Positions 51,940 through 61,841 of a stretch of 64,000 nucleotides of DNA are shown in pieces. Position 1 is the stretch's first letter, and each line of letters begins with the position of its first letter. Source of the DNA: Shewanella electrodiphila (lineage in GTDB: Bacteria > Pseudomonadota > Gammaproteobacteria > Enterobacterales > Shewanellaceae); assembly GCF_023283985.1 (NCBI RefSeq), contig NZ_JAKIKU010000009.1, forward strand, positions 1 to 64,000, in the 5' to 3' direction. Below the pieces are notes generated by a model. That model was not told the origin of the DNA and ran no database searches. It saw only the letters and a list, made by a program, of their open reading frames with translations. Made by a program: the position numbers and the translations under genes.

Positions 51940-52641
51940 ATGATGATAAAAGAATCTGTATTTAAATCATTTGAAACACCTAGCGATTTAGAAGCAAAGC
52001 TTGCTGATAAAATTGCTAGCCAATTACAAGACGCAGTTGATAGCCGAGGTAAAGCTAGCTTAGTTGTTTCTGGTGGCTCAACACCATTGAAATTATTCAA
52101 ATTACTCAGTAATAAAACTATTGATTGGGCTGATGTATACATTACATTGGCTGACGAACGTTGGGTTGATGCTGAAGCCAATGACTCAAATGAGCGTTTA
52201 GTCCGTGAACATTTATTACAAAATCGTGCTGCAAATGCAAAATTTCGCGGTTTAAAAAACATGTTTGATAGCCCAGAGAAAGGCTGTGATATGACCATTG
52301 AGTCATTAGCTAATTTCCCTAAACCTTTTGATGTCGTTGTTTTAGGTATGGGAACAGATGGACACACCTGTTCTTGGTTCCCGTGCAGCGCTGAATTAGA
52401 TAATGCGTTTACCACCGAGTCTTTGTGTGCAGCGGTTAATCCAACGACAGCGCCACATGCACGTATTACTTTATCTAAAGGTGCAATCTTAAACAGCCGT
52501 CAAATCTATCTTCACCTTGTAGGTGAGTCAAAATTATCCGTATATCGCCAAGCGTTAGAAAATGACGATGTGAACGAAATGCCTATTAGAGCAGTATTAG
52601 CGCAGCGCAAGACGCCCGTTGATGTGTTCTATAGCGCTTAA
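51940..52641 (+). CDS. pgl: 6-phosphogluconolactonase
   Basis: 233 residues from ATG 51940; ATG 51943 is close by, and AAGGAT precedes. Motifs: VVSGGSTPLKLFKLL near residues 44-58, TLADERWVD near 72-80 and VLGMGTDGHTCSWFP near 131-145. It hydrolyses 6-phosphogluconolactone to 6-phosphogluconate. The gap to zwf is six bases and the gap to edd is 11 bases, so all lie in one operon. Confidence 0.95.
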   Translation: MMIKESVFKSFETPSDLEAKLADKIASQLQDAVDSRGKASLVVSGGSTPLKLFKLLSNKTIDWADVYITLADERWVDAEANDSNERLVREHLLQNRAANAKFRGLKNMFDSPEKGCDMTIESLANFPKPFDVVVLGMGTDGHTCSWFPCSAELDNAFTTESLCAAVNPTTAPHARITLSKGAILNSRQIYLHLVGESKLSVYRQALENDDVNEMPIRAVLAQRKTPVDVFYSA

Positions 52642-52652
52642 AGGAGTCCATT

Positions 52653-54479
52653 ATGCACTCAGTAGTTCAAGCTGTAACCGATAGAATTATCGAACGCAGC
52701 AAAGATTCTCGTAAAAAATATTTAGCGGCATTAAATGATGCCAGTGCCAAAGGTGTTCATCGCAGTGCATTAAGCTGCGGTAATTTAGCTCATGGTTTTG
52801 CTGCTTGTCAGCCTGCAGATAAAGAGTCATTGCGTCAATTAACAAAAGCCAATATTGGTATTGTTACTGCGTTTAATGACATGCTTTCTGCACATCAACC
52901 ATATGAGACTTATCCAGAATTTTTAAAGAAAGCGTGTCAGGAAGTCGGTAGTGTTGCACAAGTTGCAGCAGGTGTTCCTGCAATGTGTGATGGTGTGACT
53001 CAAGGTCAGCCTGGCATGGAACTCAGCTTACTTAGCCGTGAAGTCATTGCTATGTCAACTGCAGTGGGTCTTTCTCACAATATGTTCGACGGTGCATTAC
53101 TGCTGGGTATTTGTGACAAAATCGTACCTGGTTTATTGATTGGCGCACTGAGCTTTGGTCATTTGCCTATGATGTTTGTCCCAGCAGGGCCAATGAAGTC
53201 GGGTATTCCAAATAAAGAAAAAGCACGAGTACGTCAGCAATTTGCCCAAGGTAAAGTTGATCGCGCTGCATTGCTTGAAGCTGAATCAAGCTCTTACCAT
53301 AGTGCGGGGACATGTACTTTCTACGGTACTGCAAACTCAAACCAGTTAATGCTTGAAATCATGGGGCTGCAGCTTCCTGGGTCATCTTTTGTGAATCCAG
53401 ACGATCCATTACGTGATGAATTAACCGCTATGGCTGCCAAGCAAGTGTGTCGTTTAACCGAAATGGGCACCCAATACACACCAATTGGCGAAGTCGTTAA
53501 TGAGAAATCAGTGGTTAACGGTATTGTCGGTATTCTTGCAACAGGTGGGTCAACTAACCTAACAATGCATATTGTTGCCGCCGCTCGTGCAGCTGGCATT
53601 ATTGTTAACTGGGATGACTTTTCTGATTTATCAGACTGTGTGCCATTAATGGCGAAAGTGTATCCGAATGGTCATGCAGATATTAACCATTTCCACGCTG
53701 CAGGCGGAATGGCATTTTTAGTTAAAGAATTACTGGATGCTGGCCTTATTCACGAAGATGTTAATACCGTCGCAGGTTTCGGACTACGTAAATACACTCA
53801 AGAACCACGTATTCTTGATGGCAAGCTAACCTGGGTAGATGGACCGATTGAAAGTCTAGACAAAGAAGTTTTAACCAATGTTGCTACACCATTCCAAAAT
53901 AATGGTGGTTTAAAATTGGTTAAAGGTAATTTAGGCCGTGCAGTGATTAAAGTCTCTGCAGTACCTAACGGTAACCGTATTGTTGAAGGTCCTGCCGTTG
54001 TTATTGACGATCAAAACAAACTTGATGCCATTTTCCAAGCGGGTGAATTAGACAGAGATTGTGTCGTTGTTGTAAAAGGACAAGGACCTAAAGCTAATGG
54101 TATGCCTGAATTACACAAACTCACGCCGTACCTTGGCACGCTCCAAGACAAAGGATTTAAAGTTGCATTAGTCACCGACGGACGTATGTCTGGTGCGTCG
54201 GGTAAAGTACCTGCTGCAATTCATTTAACGCCAGAAGCGTTAGATGGTGGAATGATTGCCAAAGTAGAAGATGGCGATTTAATCCGTGTTAATGCCGAAA
54301 CTGGCGAATTAAGTTTACTTGTGGATGAAGCAACCTTAGCTGCACGTGTTGCCGGTAAAGTGGATTTACATCATTCAAGTTATGGCATGGGACGCGAACT
54401 ATTTGGTGCACTTCGAAATAGTTTAAGCAGTCCTGAAACAGGCGCTCGCAGTACCAGTGCCATTGACGAAATTTACTAA
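52653..54479 (+). CDS. edd: Phosphogluconate dehydratase
   Basis: 608 residues, full length for Edd. Cluster-binding cysteines are in MCDGVTQGQPGMELSL near 112, GICDKIVPG near 154 and GTCTFYGTANS near 223. DGRMSGASGKVPAAIH near 511-526 is the family's C-terminal motif. It dehydrates 6-phosphogluconate to KDPG with an iron-sulphur centre. AAAGGAGT sits before the ATG. Third gene of the Entner-Doudoroff operon. Confidence 0.96.
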   Translation: MHSVVQAVTDRIIERSKDSRKKYLAALNDASAKGVHRSALSCGNLAHGFAACQPADKESLRQLTKANIGIVTAFNDMLSAHQPYETYPEFLKKACQEVGSVAQVAAGVPAMCDGVTQGQPGMELSLLSREVIAMSTAVGLSHNMFDGALLLGICDKIVPGLLIGALSFGHLPMMFVPAGPMKSGIPNKEKARVRQQFAQGKVDRAALLEAESSSYHSAGTCTFYGTANSNQLMLEIMGLQLPGSSFVNPDDPLRDELTAMAAKQVCRLTEMGTQYTPIGEVVNEKSVVNGIVGILATGGSTNLTMHIVAAARAAGIIVNWDDFSDLSDCVPLMAKVYPNGHADINHFHAAGGMAFLVKELLDAGLIHEDVNTVAGFGLRKYTQEPRILDGKLTWVDGPIESLDKEVLTNVATPFQNNGGLKLVKGNLGRAVIKVSAVPNGNRIVEGPAVVIDDQNKLDAIFQAGELDRDCVVVVKGQGPKANGMPELHKLTPYLGTLQDKGFKVALVTDGRMSGASGKVPAAIHLTPEALDGGMIAKVEDGDLIRVNAETGELSLLVDEATLAARVAGKVDLHHSSYGMGRELFGALRNSLSSPETGARSTSAIDEIY

Positions 54480-54498
54480 TTTTAAGGAAGATTAACGA

Positions 54499-55140
54499 AT
54501 GCTTGAGAATAACTGGACAATACAGCCGCAAGATATTTTTAAACGCAGTCCGATTGTTCCTGTAATGGTTATCAATAAAATTGAGCATGCTGTACCGTTA
54601 GCGAAAGCATTGGTTGCGGGTGGCATAAGTGTTTTAGAGATTACCTTACGCACAGAGTGTGCTTTAGAAGCAATTGAATTAATTGCTAAAGAAGTACCAG
54701 AAGCGATTGTGGGTGCAGGTACAATTTTAAATGAACTTCATCTTCAGCAAGCCATTGATGCAGGTTCACAATTTATCATTACCCCTGGTGCTACAAAAGG
54801 ATTACTTGAAGCTGCGAAAAAAGGTAATGTGCCTTTAATTCCTGGCGTTGCGAGTATTTCTGAAGTAATGGTTGGAATGGAGCTGGGTTATACCCACTTT
54901 AAATTCTTCCCTGCAGAAGCGTCTGGCGGCGTGAATGCGCTTAAAGCTTTCTCGGGTCCTTTAGCTAATATTCGTTTTTGTCCAACGGGTGGTATTACGC
55001 CATCGAGTTACAAAAGTTACTTGGCCCTGCCAAACGTTGATTGTATTGGTGGAAGCTGGATTGCGCCAACTGATGCAATGGAGCAGGGTGACTGGGATCG
55101 TATTACTCAGTTATGTAAAGACGCGATTAGCGCACTTTAA
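54499..55140 (+). CDS. eda: KDPG/KHG aldolase
   Basis: 213 residues. Active-site Glu lies in LEITLRT near residue 46. The Schiff-base Lys is in THFKFFPAEA near 134, and GAGTILN near 74 and TPGATKG near 94 complete the barrel. It cleaves KDPG to pyruvate and glyceraldehyde 3-phosphate. Last gene of the operon; the ribosome site AAGGAAG precedes it and a terminator follows at 55192. A short CACTAG triple repeat is at 55147-55165. Confidence 0.96.
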   Translation: MLENNWTIQPQDIFKRSPIVPVMVINKIEHAVPLAKALVAGGISVLEITLRTECALEAIELIAKEVPEAIVGAGTILNELHLQQAIDAGSQFIITPGATKGLLEAAKKGNVPLIPGVASISEVMVGMELGYTHFKFFPAEASGGVNALKAFSGPLANIRFCPTGGITPSSYKSYLALPNVDCIGGSWIAPTDAMEQGDWDRITQLCKDAISAL

Positions 55141-55191
55141 TTATTGCACTAGCACTAGCACTAGTTTAGTTCTAGATACGCAATGATTGTA

Positions 55192-55217
55192 AAAACCACC
55201 TAAGGGTGGTTTTTTTA
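55192..55217 (+). terminator. Rho-independent terminator of the zwf-pgl-edd-eda operon
   Basis: Stem AAAACCACC / GGTGGTTTT (about 55192-55200 and 55205-55213), loop TAAG, then T run to 55216. Confidence 0.88.
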
Positions 55218-55309
55218 TATCCAAAAATTGTAATATTGGTTAATCTTTTACCCACTGTGAATTGAATATTTTTGTTTCTGTAAGCTGACTAAATGGACTG
55301 AATAATTGT

Positions 55310-55987
55310 ATGGATAAGGTCAATGAGACTGTCTCAACTTTTAATAAAATGGCCCAAAAATATCAAGATAAATACATGGACTGTGATTTATATAGCGACA
55401 GTTTAGATAAGTTATGTGGACTAATCTTTGAAAAGCAAACATTGCATAGATCAACCATACTAGAGGTTGGTTGCGGCCCTGGTAATGTTAGCCAATACTT
55501 ATTGAACTGGCGCTCCACAGATAATGAAAAACTGAATATTGATATTGCCGGTTTTGACCTTGCACCAGCGATGATTAAACTTGCTAAGCAAAACAATCCG
55601 CAATGTCATTATCATGTTAGAGATATGCGTGACTTGAATGATTTATGCCCTCAATCTTCAGCTGATACATTTAATATTGCTATATGTGCGTTTTGTATCC
55701 CTTATTTAGAGCAATTCGAGTTAACACAATTTATTACTGATTTAGCTAATGTATTAGCTGCCAACAGTTTATTGTTTATTAGCTTTATGGAAGATGATTA
55801 TCAGAATTCCGTCACCCAAGAATCAGCAGTGGGTGACCGCGTGCATATACACTATTTTCAATCTGAAGATGTGATTAAACTATGCCAAGCGCAAGGTTTT
55901 GAGCTTGTTGAAAAACATACTAAAGATTATCTGGTTGATGATGTTAAACAAGCCACGGATTGTTTTATTTATCTAAGGCGAGAGTAA
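55310..55987 (+). CDS. Class I SAM-dependent methyltransferase
   Basis: 225 residues. Motif I ILEVGCGPGNVSQYLL near residues 45-60 binds S-adenosylmethionine. GFDLAPAMIKLAKQ near 82-95 is motif post I, and IAICAFCIPYLEQF near 124-137 is motif II-like. The substrate is not readable. It is monocistronic, with the membrane-protein gene 68 bases downstream. Confidence 0.87.
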   Translation: MDKVNETVSTFNKMAQKYQDKYMDCDLYSDSLDKLCGLIFEKQTLHRSTILEVGCGPGNVSQYLLNWRSTDNEKLNIDIAGFDLAPAMIKLAKQNNPQCHYHVRDMRDLNDLCPQSSADTFNIAICAFCIPYLEQFELTQFITDLANVLAANSLLFISFMEDDYQNSVTQESAVGDRVHIHYFQSEDVIKLCQAQGFELVEKHTKDYLVDDVKQATDCFIYLRRE

Positions 55988-56055
55988 TTAATTCAGCTAT
56001 TAATGACTAATGGTAACAATACTAAATAATGTGTTTATAAAGGAATATATCCACC

Positions 56056-57045
56056 ATGACAAAGCACAAGTTAATACTAAAGCTTCCTTTTGTTTGCTTC
56101 GTTTTCATGTCGATAGCTTGGTGGTATTTTTATACCCATGATATGTGGCTGAACGATTTTGGCAGAGTAAAAAGTGAATGGCTTTTACTGATTGATATGA
56201 TGGTGACAATGCCATTAATTTGTTTTGTGTGTGTAAAATCCAACAAGTTAGCCTTGCTCAAGTCATTAAGTTACTTTGCGCTGTTTGTCGCTCTCGGTAG
56301 TTATGTTATTCCAGCTGAAAATCAAGTCTTATGGCTACACTTAACAGATTTACGCTATGTACTAATTACGGGATTTTTTATCATAGAGTTAAGTGCTATT
56401 TTGTGCGTAATACTTGCTATTAGGCAAGCCGTAAAAAGCGGTGAAGATCCTGATATAGCTATTGATAATTCAATTATAAACCTCGTAGGCAATGGCATAC
56501 TGGCCAGTGTGCTAATGCTTGAAACGCGAGTATGGAGTTTTGTTTTTTGCAGTCGTTTTATTAAACCAAGTAGCTATAAAGGGGAGCAACATTTTTATTA
56601 TCACCATAAGGATGCTAATCAATCGAATTCACTTGGTTTTATGTTAATGATTGCTTTTGAAATCCCCTTAATGCATTTACTTATTCATTTTATATGGTCA
56701 CCTTTTGCTGCAAACATCATTACAGGTTTAACCTGTTTTAGTTTGGCTTTTTTCATTGCAGAGTATCGCGCGATGTCACGTCGTCCTATCAGCATTGACC
56801 AACAAACATTATATGTGCGCTATGGGGTGTTTAACCAATTTACGATTAGTCTGTCTAACATCACCTCAATTCATATCAATCACGATGTGATTGCTCGAAG
56901 TGAACATATTAAGCGTTACAATTTCAGTGGTGTACCTAATGTCCGTATTTTACTCACACATCCTGTCAACGGTATTGATGCCATTTATCTTGGTGTAAAT
57001 GAACCACATAAGTTCATTAAAGCGATTAGTCTGATTAATTTATAA
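56056..57045 (+). CDS. Uncharacterised multi-helix membrane protein with PH-like C-terminus
   Basis: 329 residues. About seven hydrophobic segments fill residues 8-245. They are followed by a short soluble end (FFIAEYRAMSRRPISIDQ, then LYVRYGVFNQFTISLSNITS). This end has the strand pattern of bacterial PH-type domains, which often sit next to membrane helices. AAAGGA lies upstream of ATG 56056. The next gene is a paralog with the same ending. Family and role are unknown to me. Confidence 0.7.
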   Translation: MTKHKLILKLPFVCFVFMSIAWWYFYTHDMWLNDFGRVKSEWLLLIDMMVTMPLICFVCVKSNKLALLKSLSYFALFVALGSYVIPAENQVLWLHLTDLRYVLITGFFIIELSAILCVILAIRQAVKSGEDPDIAIDNSIINLVGNGILASVLMLETRVWSFVFCSRFIKPSSYKGEQHFYYHHKDANQSNSLGFMLMIAFEIPLMHLLIHFIWSPFAANIITGLTCFSLAFFIAEYRAMSRRPISIDQQTLYVRYGVFNQFTISLSNITSIHINHDVIARSEHIKRYNFSGVPNVRILLTHPVNGIDAIYLGVNEPHKFIKAISLINL

Positions 57046-57185
57046 CTTTTAATTAAAGCTCACTCAATTCTGGCGAGAACTAATTAGTTACATGACCGAA
57101 AGACAAATTCACACTACTGCAATAATCTTCGTGTAAATTACTATACAACTGTCAAGTGCAAATAAAGTAATGTATGGGTAGTTAA

Positions 57186-57953
57186 ATGAATAAAATAATG
57201 TCGTTGGCTAACTTTTTTCTGTTGTTTTGTTTTACAATTTCGTTAGTTGATATTAAATCTGATTTTGGATTTTTTTTACTAGAATTCGCTTTAGTACTGT
57301 ATGTGGTAACTGATTTTATAATTGTCCTTGTTTTGTATAGGCGGTTAATATATATGGATTTTGTTGGTGTTGATGAAACAATTCAAAAAATAGTTACGAG
57401 TTCAGGATTAAATGGTTGTTTTTCAAATTTTATCCAAATACAGCTACGAGTTCTGATGTATCTGAATACGTCAGATTATTATCATTATGAGTTAATAAAG
57501 AATAAATATTCACATTTTTCTAAAGCAGTTGCAAAAAAAATGATAATTAAAAATATTTTTTTGCTAATCATTTTATCTCCATTTACCCTATACGTTCTTC
57601 ATGACACATTTGGCTTTACATTAATGTTTGTTTTTGGTTTGAGCATCATTTCAATCATAATGTTTTACATAGCAGAATATAAAGCTGTATCTTTTAGAAC
57701 CGTGTCTTTTGATAAAGATAACATTTACATACGTTATGGTTTATCAAATCCTACAACCATACCATTAACTTTGGTAAATAGTGTATCCCGTGCTTTTGTG
57801 ACTAAACCCCAATCAAATAAAATTAAAAAGATTAGTTATGGACAAAATTGTAATATTTGTATAAAACTAAAAACGCCTATAGGGTATATTTGCTCAATTC
57901 ATATGAATCTTGATAAACCTGATGATTTTATTTACGAGTTAACAACGATATGA
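57186..57953 (+). CDS. Uncharacterised membrane protein, paralog of the upstream gene
   Basis: 255 residues with four or five hydrophobic segments (near 7-24, 28-53, 118-137, 140-160). The ending lines up with the previous gene: IAEYKAVSFRTVSFD and IYIRYGLSN against IAEYRAMSRRPISID and LYVRYGVFN. Both finish with a D/EPxxFI motif (KPDDFI and EPHKFI). It is more AT-rich than its neighbour and lacks about two helices, so it may be an older or acquired copy. TGGGTAG precedes ATG 57186. No function is known. Confidence 0.65.
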   Translation: MNKIMSLANFFLLFCFTISLVDIKSDFGFFLLEFALVLYVVTDFIIVLVLYRRLIYMDFVGVDETIQKIVTSSGLNGCFSNFIQIQLRVLMYLNTSDYYHYELIKNKYSHFSKAVAKKMIIKNIFLLIILSPFTLYVLHDTFGFTLMFVFGLSIISIIMFYIAEYKAVSFRTVSFDKDNIYIRYGLSNPTTIPLTLVNSVSRAFVTKPQSNKIKKISYGQNCNICIKLKTPIGYICSIHMNLDKPDDFIYELTTI

Positions 57954-57966
57954 TTTGACGTGTTAT

Positions 57967-58509
57967 TTAACTTAAATGGTTATTAAAGTGCATCACATGT
58001 GCTAATTCATATTCTGATTTCGTTAATTCGCCATAAGCGAAGTGTGGTTGCAGCTTACCTGCGTGTTGCTGGAAGTCAGTTAATGACAGTTGCAGACGAT
58101 TTAAAGCCACATCAATATCTTTAGGGGTGAGTAGTGGTGCGCCTGGTATTGCTTCGCTCAGGTTATGACTCATTTTCCCTTTTGCGGCAAATGCTGAAAA
58201 CGCGAAGCTACCGAGGGTCTTTTTGAATAACTCAGATTTATGCTCTGGGTATCCACTGATAGAGTATTCAACACTTTGAGCACAATGATTTAAAATCTGG
58301 CTAAGTTCCCAATTACCAGTCGTTAAAATTTTTGAATCGTTTGTCTGTAAATTCAGTAAATTCTTTTTCATTTCAGCAATGCGCTTCAACGTATACTCAA
58401 TAGTTAACGGACCTTCTTCGGTATCTATGGCAATCCAAGTGGTTGCGCCTGCAACCGTTATTATAGCACTGCCAGTTAATACAGATTTTAGAAGTAAACG
58501 ACGTTCCAT
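57967..58509 (-). CDS. DUF1569 family protein with a Tat-like signal
   Basis: 180 residues. The start MERRLLLKSVLTGSAIITVAG has an RR pair and a hydrophobic core, a Tat-type signal or anchor. The body has the DUF1569 pattern: NWELSQILNHCAQSVEYSISG near 66-86 and ELAHVMHFNNHLS at the end, a DinB-like four-helix layout with His residues. Probably a periplasmic or anchored protein of unknown function. Its 3' end meets the previous gene head to tail. Confidence 0.8.
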   Translation of the reverse strand: MERRLLLKSVLTGSAIITVAGATTWIAIDTEEGPLTIEYTLKRIAEMKKNLLNLQTNDSKILTTGNWELSQILNHCAQSVEYSISGYPEHKSELFKKTLGSFAFSAFAAKGKMSHNLSEAIPGAPLLTPKDIDVALNRLQLSLTDFQQHAGKLQPHFAYGELTKSEYELAHVMHFNNHLS

Positions 58510-58713
58510 TCAGACCCACATGATTGTTGTGTTAGCTGACTAGTTAATCAGAAGGGCAAGAAAACAGCAATGGATTAACAATAAACAGTGATTGTTTAGA
58601 TTAATAAAATGAACTGTCAAAAATGAAAAAACGCCAATCAATTGATTAGCGTTTCATTATTGAAAGCTGAATAGTAAAACAGAATCTATTCAGACTGAGT
58701 ACTTTGACTATAA

Positions 58714-61332
58714 CTATGCCTGTTTATCTTGATACTCTGTACCGTAAAAGCTATCGAGTAAAATCTGTTTTAGCTCTTTGATTAATGGGTAACGTGGGTT
58801 AGCACCAGTACATTGGTCATCAAAAGCATGTTCTGCTAATTCATCTAATTTTGCTAAGAAATCAGCCTCATTAACACCCGCTTCTTGAATAGAGGCAGGA
58901 ATGCCTACTACAGACTTTAATTGATCAATTTTAGCAATTAATAACTCAACTTTTTCACTGTCAGTATCAGCAGTGTCGACGCCTTCAATTTTTAAATGTT
59001 CAGCTATGGTCGCATAACGACAAAGTGCTTTAGGGCGATCGTATTGGCTAAATGATGCTTGTTTTGTTGGCATATCTGTGGCGTTAAATCTAATAACATT
59101 ACTGATCAGTAATGCGTTTGCTAAACCATGGGCTAGGTGGAATTCTGCCCCTAGTTTATGTGCCATAGAGTGACAAATTCCAAGGAATGCATTTGCAAAT
59201 GCAATACCGGCGATAGTTGCGCCATTATGGACTTTTTCACGTGCCACTGGTGCATTTGCGCCTTGTTCATATGCTGCTGGTAAATATTCAACCAGTAAGT
59301 CTAGTGCCTGCAAAGCTTGCCCGTCACTAAACTCATTAGCCATCACACTGACATAAGCTTCAAGTGCGTGTGTGACTGCATCGATACCACCAAATGCTGT
59401 GAGTGATTTTGGCATATCCATGACTAAATTTGGATCGACAATAGCAATGTTAGGCGTGAGTTGATAATCGGCAATAGGGTATTTCATACCAGAAACTTCA
59501 TCTGTGACTACCGCAAATGGAGTTACTTCTGAGCCTGTTCCTGACGTAGTTGGTATCGCGACCATTTGCGCTTTTACACCTAACTTAGGGAATTTGTAAA
59601 TACGTTTACGAATGTCCATAAAGCGCAGTGCTAAATCCGCAAAATCTACATCTGGATGCTCATATAACACCCAAATGATTTTGGCAGCATCCATTGGCGA
59701 ACCACCGCCCAAAGCAATGATCACATCTGGTTGAAAACTTTGTGCGACTTTAGCGCCTTGTTTGACGATAGCTAAAGTTGGATCTGCTTCGACTTCGTAA
59801 AAGACTTCAGTTTCTAAACCCTGTGCTTTAAGTATTTTAATTGTTTCATCACAGTAACCACTATTAAATAGGAACTTGTCGGTAACGATTAAGGCGCGCT
59901 TTTTAGTTTCCAACTCTTCCAGTGCAATAGGTAAGCTGCCGCGACGAAAATAAATAGATGAAGGAAGTTTATGCCACAACATATTCTCAGCCCTTTTAGC
60001 GACGGTTTTCTTATTAATTAAATGGCTCGGTCCGACATTTTCAGAGATAGAATTACCACCCCAAGAGCCACAACCTAAGGTCAGTGATGGTGCTAACTTA
60101 AAGTTATATAAATCACCAATACCCCCTTGCGACGCAGGTGTGTTAATTAAAATGCGGGCTGTTTTCATTCTAAAGCCAAAGGCTTTAACACGCTCGGTTT
60201 GACCGTCTTGGTCTGTATACAAACCTGATGTGTGGCCAATACCACCTAGGGTGACTAAAGCTTCAGCTTTATCCATTGCATCATTAAAGTCAGTTGCGCG
60301 ATACATACCTAAAAGAGGCGATAGTTTTTCATGGGCAAAAGCTTCGGCATTACTAATGTCAGTCACTTCACCGATAAGTACTTTGGTCCAGCTTGGTACA
60401 TCTATGCCCGCCATATCTGCAATGGTTGATGCACTTTGACCGACAATATCTGCATTTAAATTACCATTTTTCAGGATCACATCTTGCATCGCTTTTGTTT
60501 CGGCAACGGACAAGATATAACCGCCGTGGCTGGCGAATCTTTCTTTTACTTGCTCATAAATACTATCAACGACTACAACAGCTTGCTCTGACGCACAAAC
60601 CACGCCGTAATCAAAGGTTTTAGACATTAAAATTGAGCTAACTGCGCGCTTAATATCGGCTGTTTCATCAATAACGATAGGGGTATTACCAGCGCCAACT
60701 CCAATGGCTGGTTTTCCTGATGAATAAGCCGCTTTGACCATACCTGGGCCACCAGTTGCGAGAATTAGATTGATTTGCTCGTGGGTCATTAATTGATTTG
60801 ATAAAGCCACTGATGGTTCATCAATCCAACCGATAATATCTTTGGGTGCACCTGCTTCAATAGCAGCTTCAAGCACGATTCTTGCTGCAGTAGTCGTCGA
60901 CTCTTTTGCACGAGGGTGAGGTGAGAAGATGATCCCGTTACGTGTTTTAAGGCTGATTAATGCTTTAAAGATTGCAGTAGATGTTGGGTTGGTTGTTGGT
61001 ACGATGCCGCATATAATGCCTACAGGCTCGGCAATTGTAATGGTGCCGAACGTCACGTCTTCAGCAATGATGCCACAGGTTTTATCATCTTTATATTTGT
61101 TATAAATATACTCTGATGCAAAGTGGTTTTTAATTACTTTGTCTTCTAACAAACCCATATTGGTTTCATTGGCTGCCATTTTGGCTAATGAAATACGGGC
61201 ATCAGTTGCAGCGAGGGCTGCAGCTCTAAAGATTTTATCAACCTGTTCTTGGCTGAAATTAGCAAACTCTTTTTGCGCTTTTGATACGCGGTCCACTAAC
61301 TGGTTAAGTTGCTCAGTGTTGGTGACAGTCAT
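58714..61332 (-). CDS. adhE: Bifunctional acetaldehyde-CoA/alcohol dehydrogenase
   Basis: 872 residues from ATG 61332, set by AAAGGAAG seven bases upstream; GTG 61338 is less likely. The N-terminal aldehyde dehydrogenase holds GVGAGNTP near 206 and the catalytic Cys in YGVVCASEQAVVV near 245. The C-terminal iron alcohol dehydrogenase holds ALGGGSPMDAAKIIW near 542 and His ligands in HSMAHKLGAEFHLAHG near 713. It reduces acetyl-CoA to ethanol during fermentation and forms filaments (spirosomes) in E. coli. Regulated from the repeat-rich spacer 61340-62006; a CRP-like site is at 61464-61479. Confidence 0.95.
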   Translation of the reverse strand: MTVTNTEQLNQLVDRVSKAQKEFANFSQEQVDKIFRAAALAATDARISLAKMAANETNMGLLEDKVIKNHFASEYIYNKYKDDKTCGIIAEDVTFGTITIAEPVGIICGIVPTTNPTSTAIFKALISLKTRNGIIFSPHPRAKESTTTAARIVLEAAIEAGAPKDIIGWIDEPSVALSNQLMTHEQINLILATGGPGMVKAAYSSGKPAIGVGAGNTPIVIDETADIKRAVSSILMSKTFDYGVVCASEQAVVVVDSIYEQVKERFASHGGYILSVAETKAMQDVILKNGNLNADIVGQSASTIADMAGIDVPSWTKVLIGEVTDISNAEAFAHEKLSPLLGMYRATDFNDAMDKAEALVTLGGIGHTSGLYTDQDGQTERVKAFGFRMKTARILINTPASQGGIGDLYNFKLAPSLTLGCGSWGGNSISENVGPSHLINKKTVAKRAENMLWHKLPSSIYFRRGSLPIALEELETKKRALIVTDKFLFNSGYCDETIKILKAQGLETEVFYEVEADPTLAIVKQGAKVAQSFQPDVIIALGGGSPMDAAKIIWVLYEHPDVDFADLALRFMDIRKRIYKFPKLGVKAQMVAIPTTSGTGSEVTPFAVVTDEVSGMKYPIADYQLTPNIAIVDPNLVMDMPKSLTAFGGIDAVTHALEAYVSVMANEFSDGQALQALDLLVEYLPAAYEQGANAPVAREKVHNGATIAGIAFANAFLGICHSMAHKLGAEFHLAHGLANALLISNVIRFNATDMPTKQASFSQYDRPKALCRYATIAEHLKIEGVDTADTDSEKVELLIAKIDQLKSVVGIPASIQEAGVNEADFLAKLDELAEHAFDDQCTGANPRYPLIKELKQILLDSFYGTEYQDKQA

Positions 61333-61463
61333 AATCACTTCCTTTAAAAATAGTTAACTAAATAGTTTTAGGTAACGACTCTCAAATATCTTTAAATCAT
61401 TTTGTTTATAGCTAAGAATTCTTAATCCTTGTTATAAAATTACCTCTTTAGGGGCATAGTTAT

Positions 61464-61479
61464 CGTGATCAAACCCACA
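61464..61479 (-). promoter_or_regulatory. Candidate CRP site upstream of adhE
   Basis: CGTGA-TCAAAC-CCACA matches TGTGA-N6-TCACA at 8 of 10 arm positions. It lies about 130-145 bases before the adhE start. An FNR-like half TTTGATCACG overlaps it on the minus strand. Weak evidence. Confidence 0.35.
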
Positions 61480-61610
61480 AAATGATGCTTATTGGTAATT
61501 TTATTACGTTGTTTGGTTTGTAAATAAAGGCTAGATCACATAGTAAATCTAAACGTTGTTGTTTAAAGATTAATGACAGTCAAATCAACTGAAAGTTGAA
61601 GTTTACTTGA

Positions 61611-61690
61611 AGGCTATTAGATAAGGGCTATTAGATAAGGGCTATTAGATAAGGGCTATTAGATAAGGGCTATTAGATAAGAGCTATTAG
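61611..61690 (+). repeat. 14-bp tandem repeat array (5.7 copies)
   Basis: Unit GGGCTATTAGATAA. Four exact copies (61625-61680) are flanked by one variant copy on the left (first base A) and a partial copy on the right (GAGCTATTAG). Noncoding. Confidence 0.95.
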
Positions 61691-61721
61691 CATTGGCCAA
61701 ATTGCTTGTTTAAGCTTCAAT

Positions 61722-61757
61722 ATAAGTATAAGTATAAGTATAAGTATAAGTATAAGT
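61722..61757 (+). repeat. 6-bp tandem repeat array (6 copies)
   Basis: ATAAGT repeated exactly six times, 32 bases after the 14-bp array. Noncoding; length is likely to vary between strains by slippage. Confidence 0.95.
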
Positions 61758-61841
61758 TTCTTTATAAATTAAGGCTCAAACATTAAGAATGAAAAATTAG
61801 CATAGTGAGTAGATGATATTTAGCAAGAGGAAGTGTGCAAA

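Noticed and set aside
61611..61757. Tandem repeats considered as a CRISPR array
   Set aside because: Units are 14 and 6 bp and directly adjacent with no unique spacers; no cas genes.
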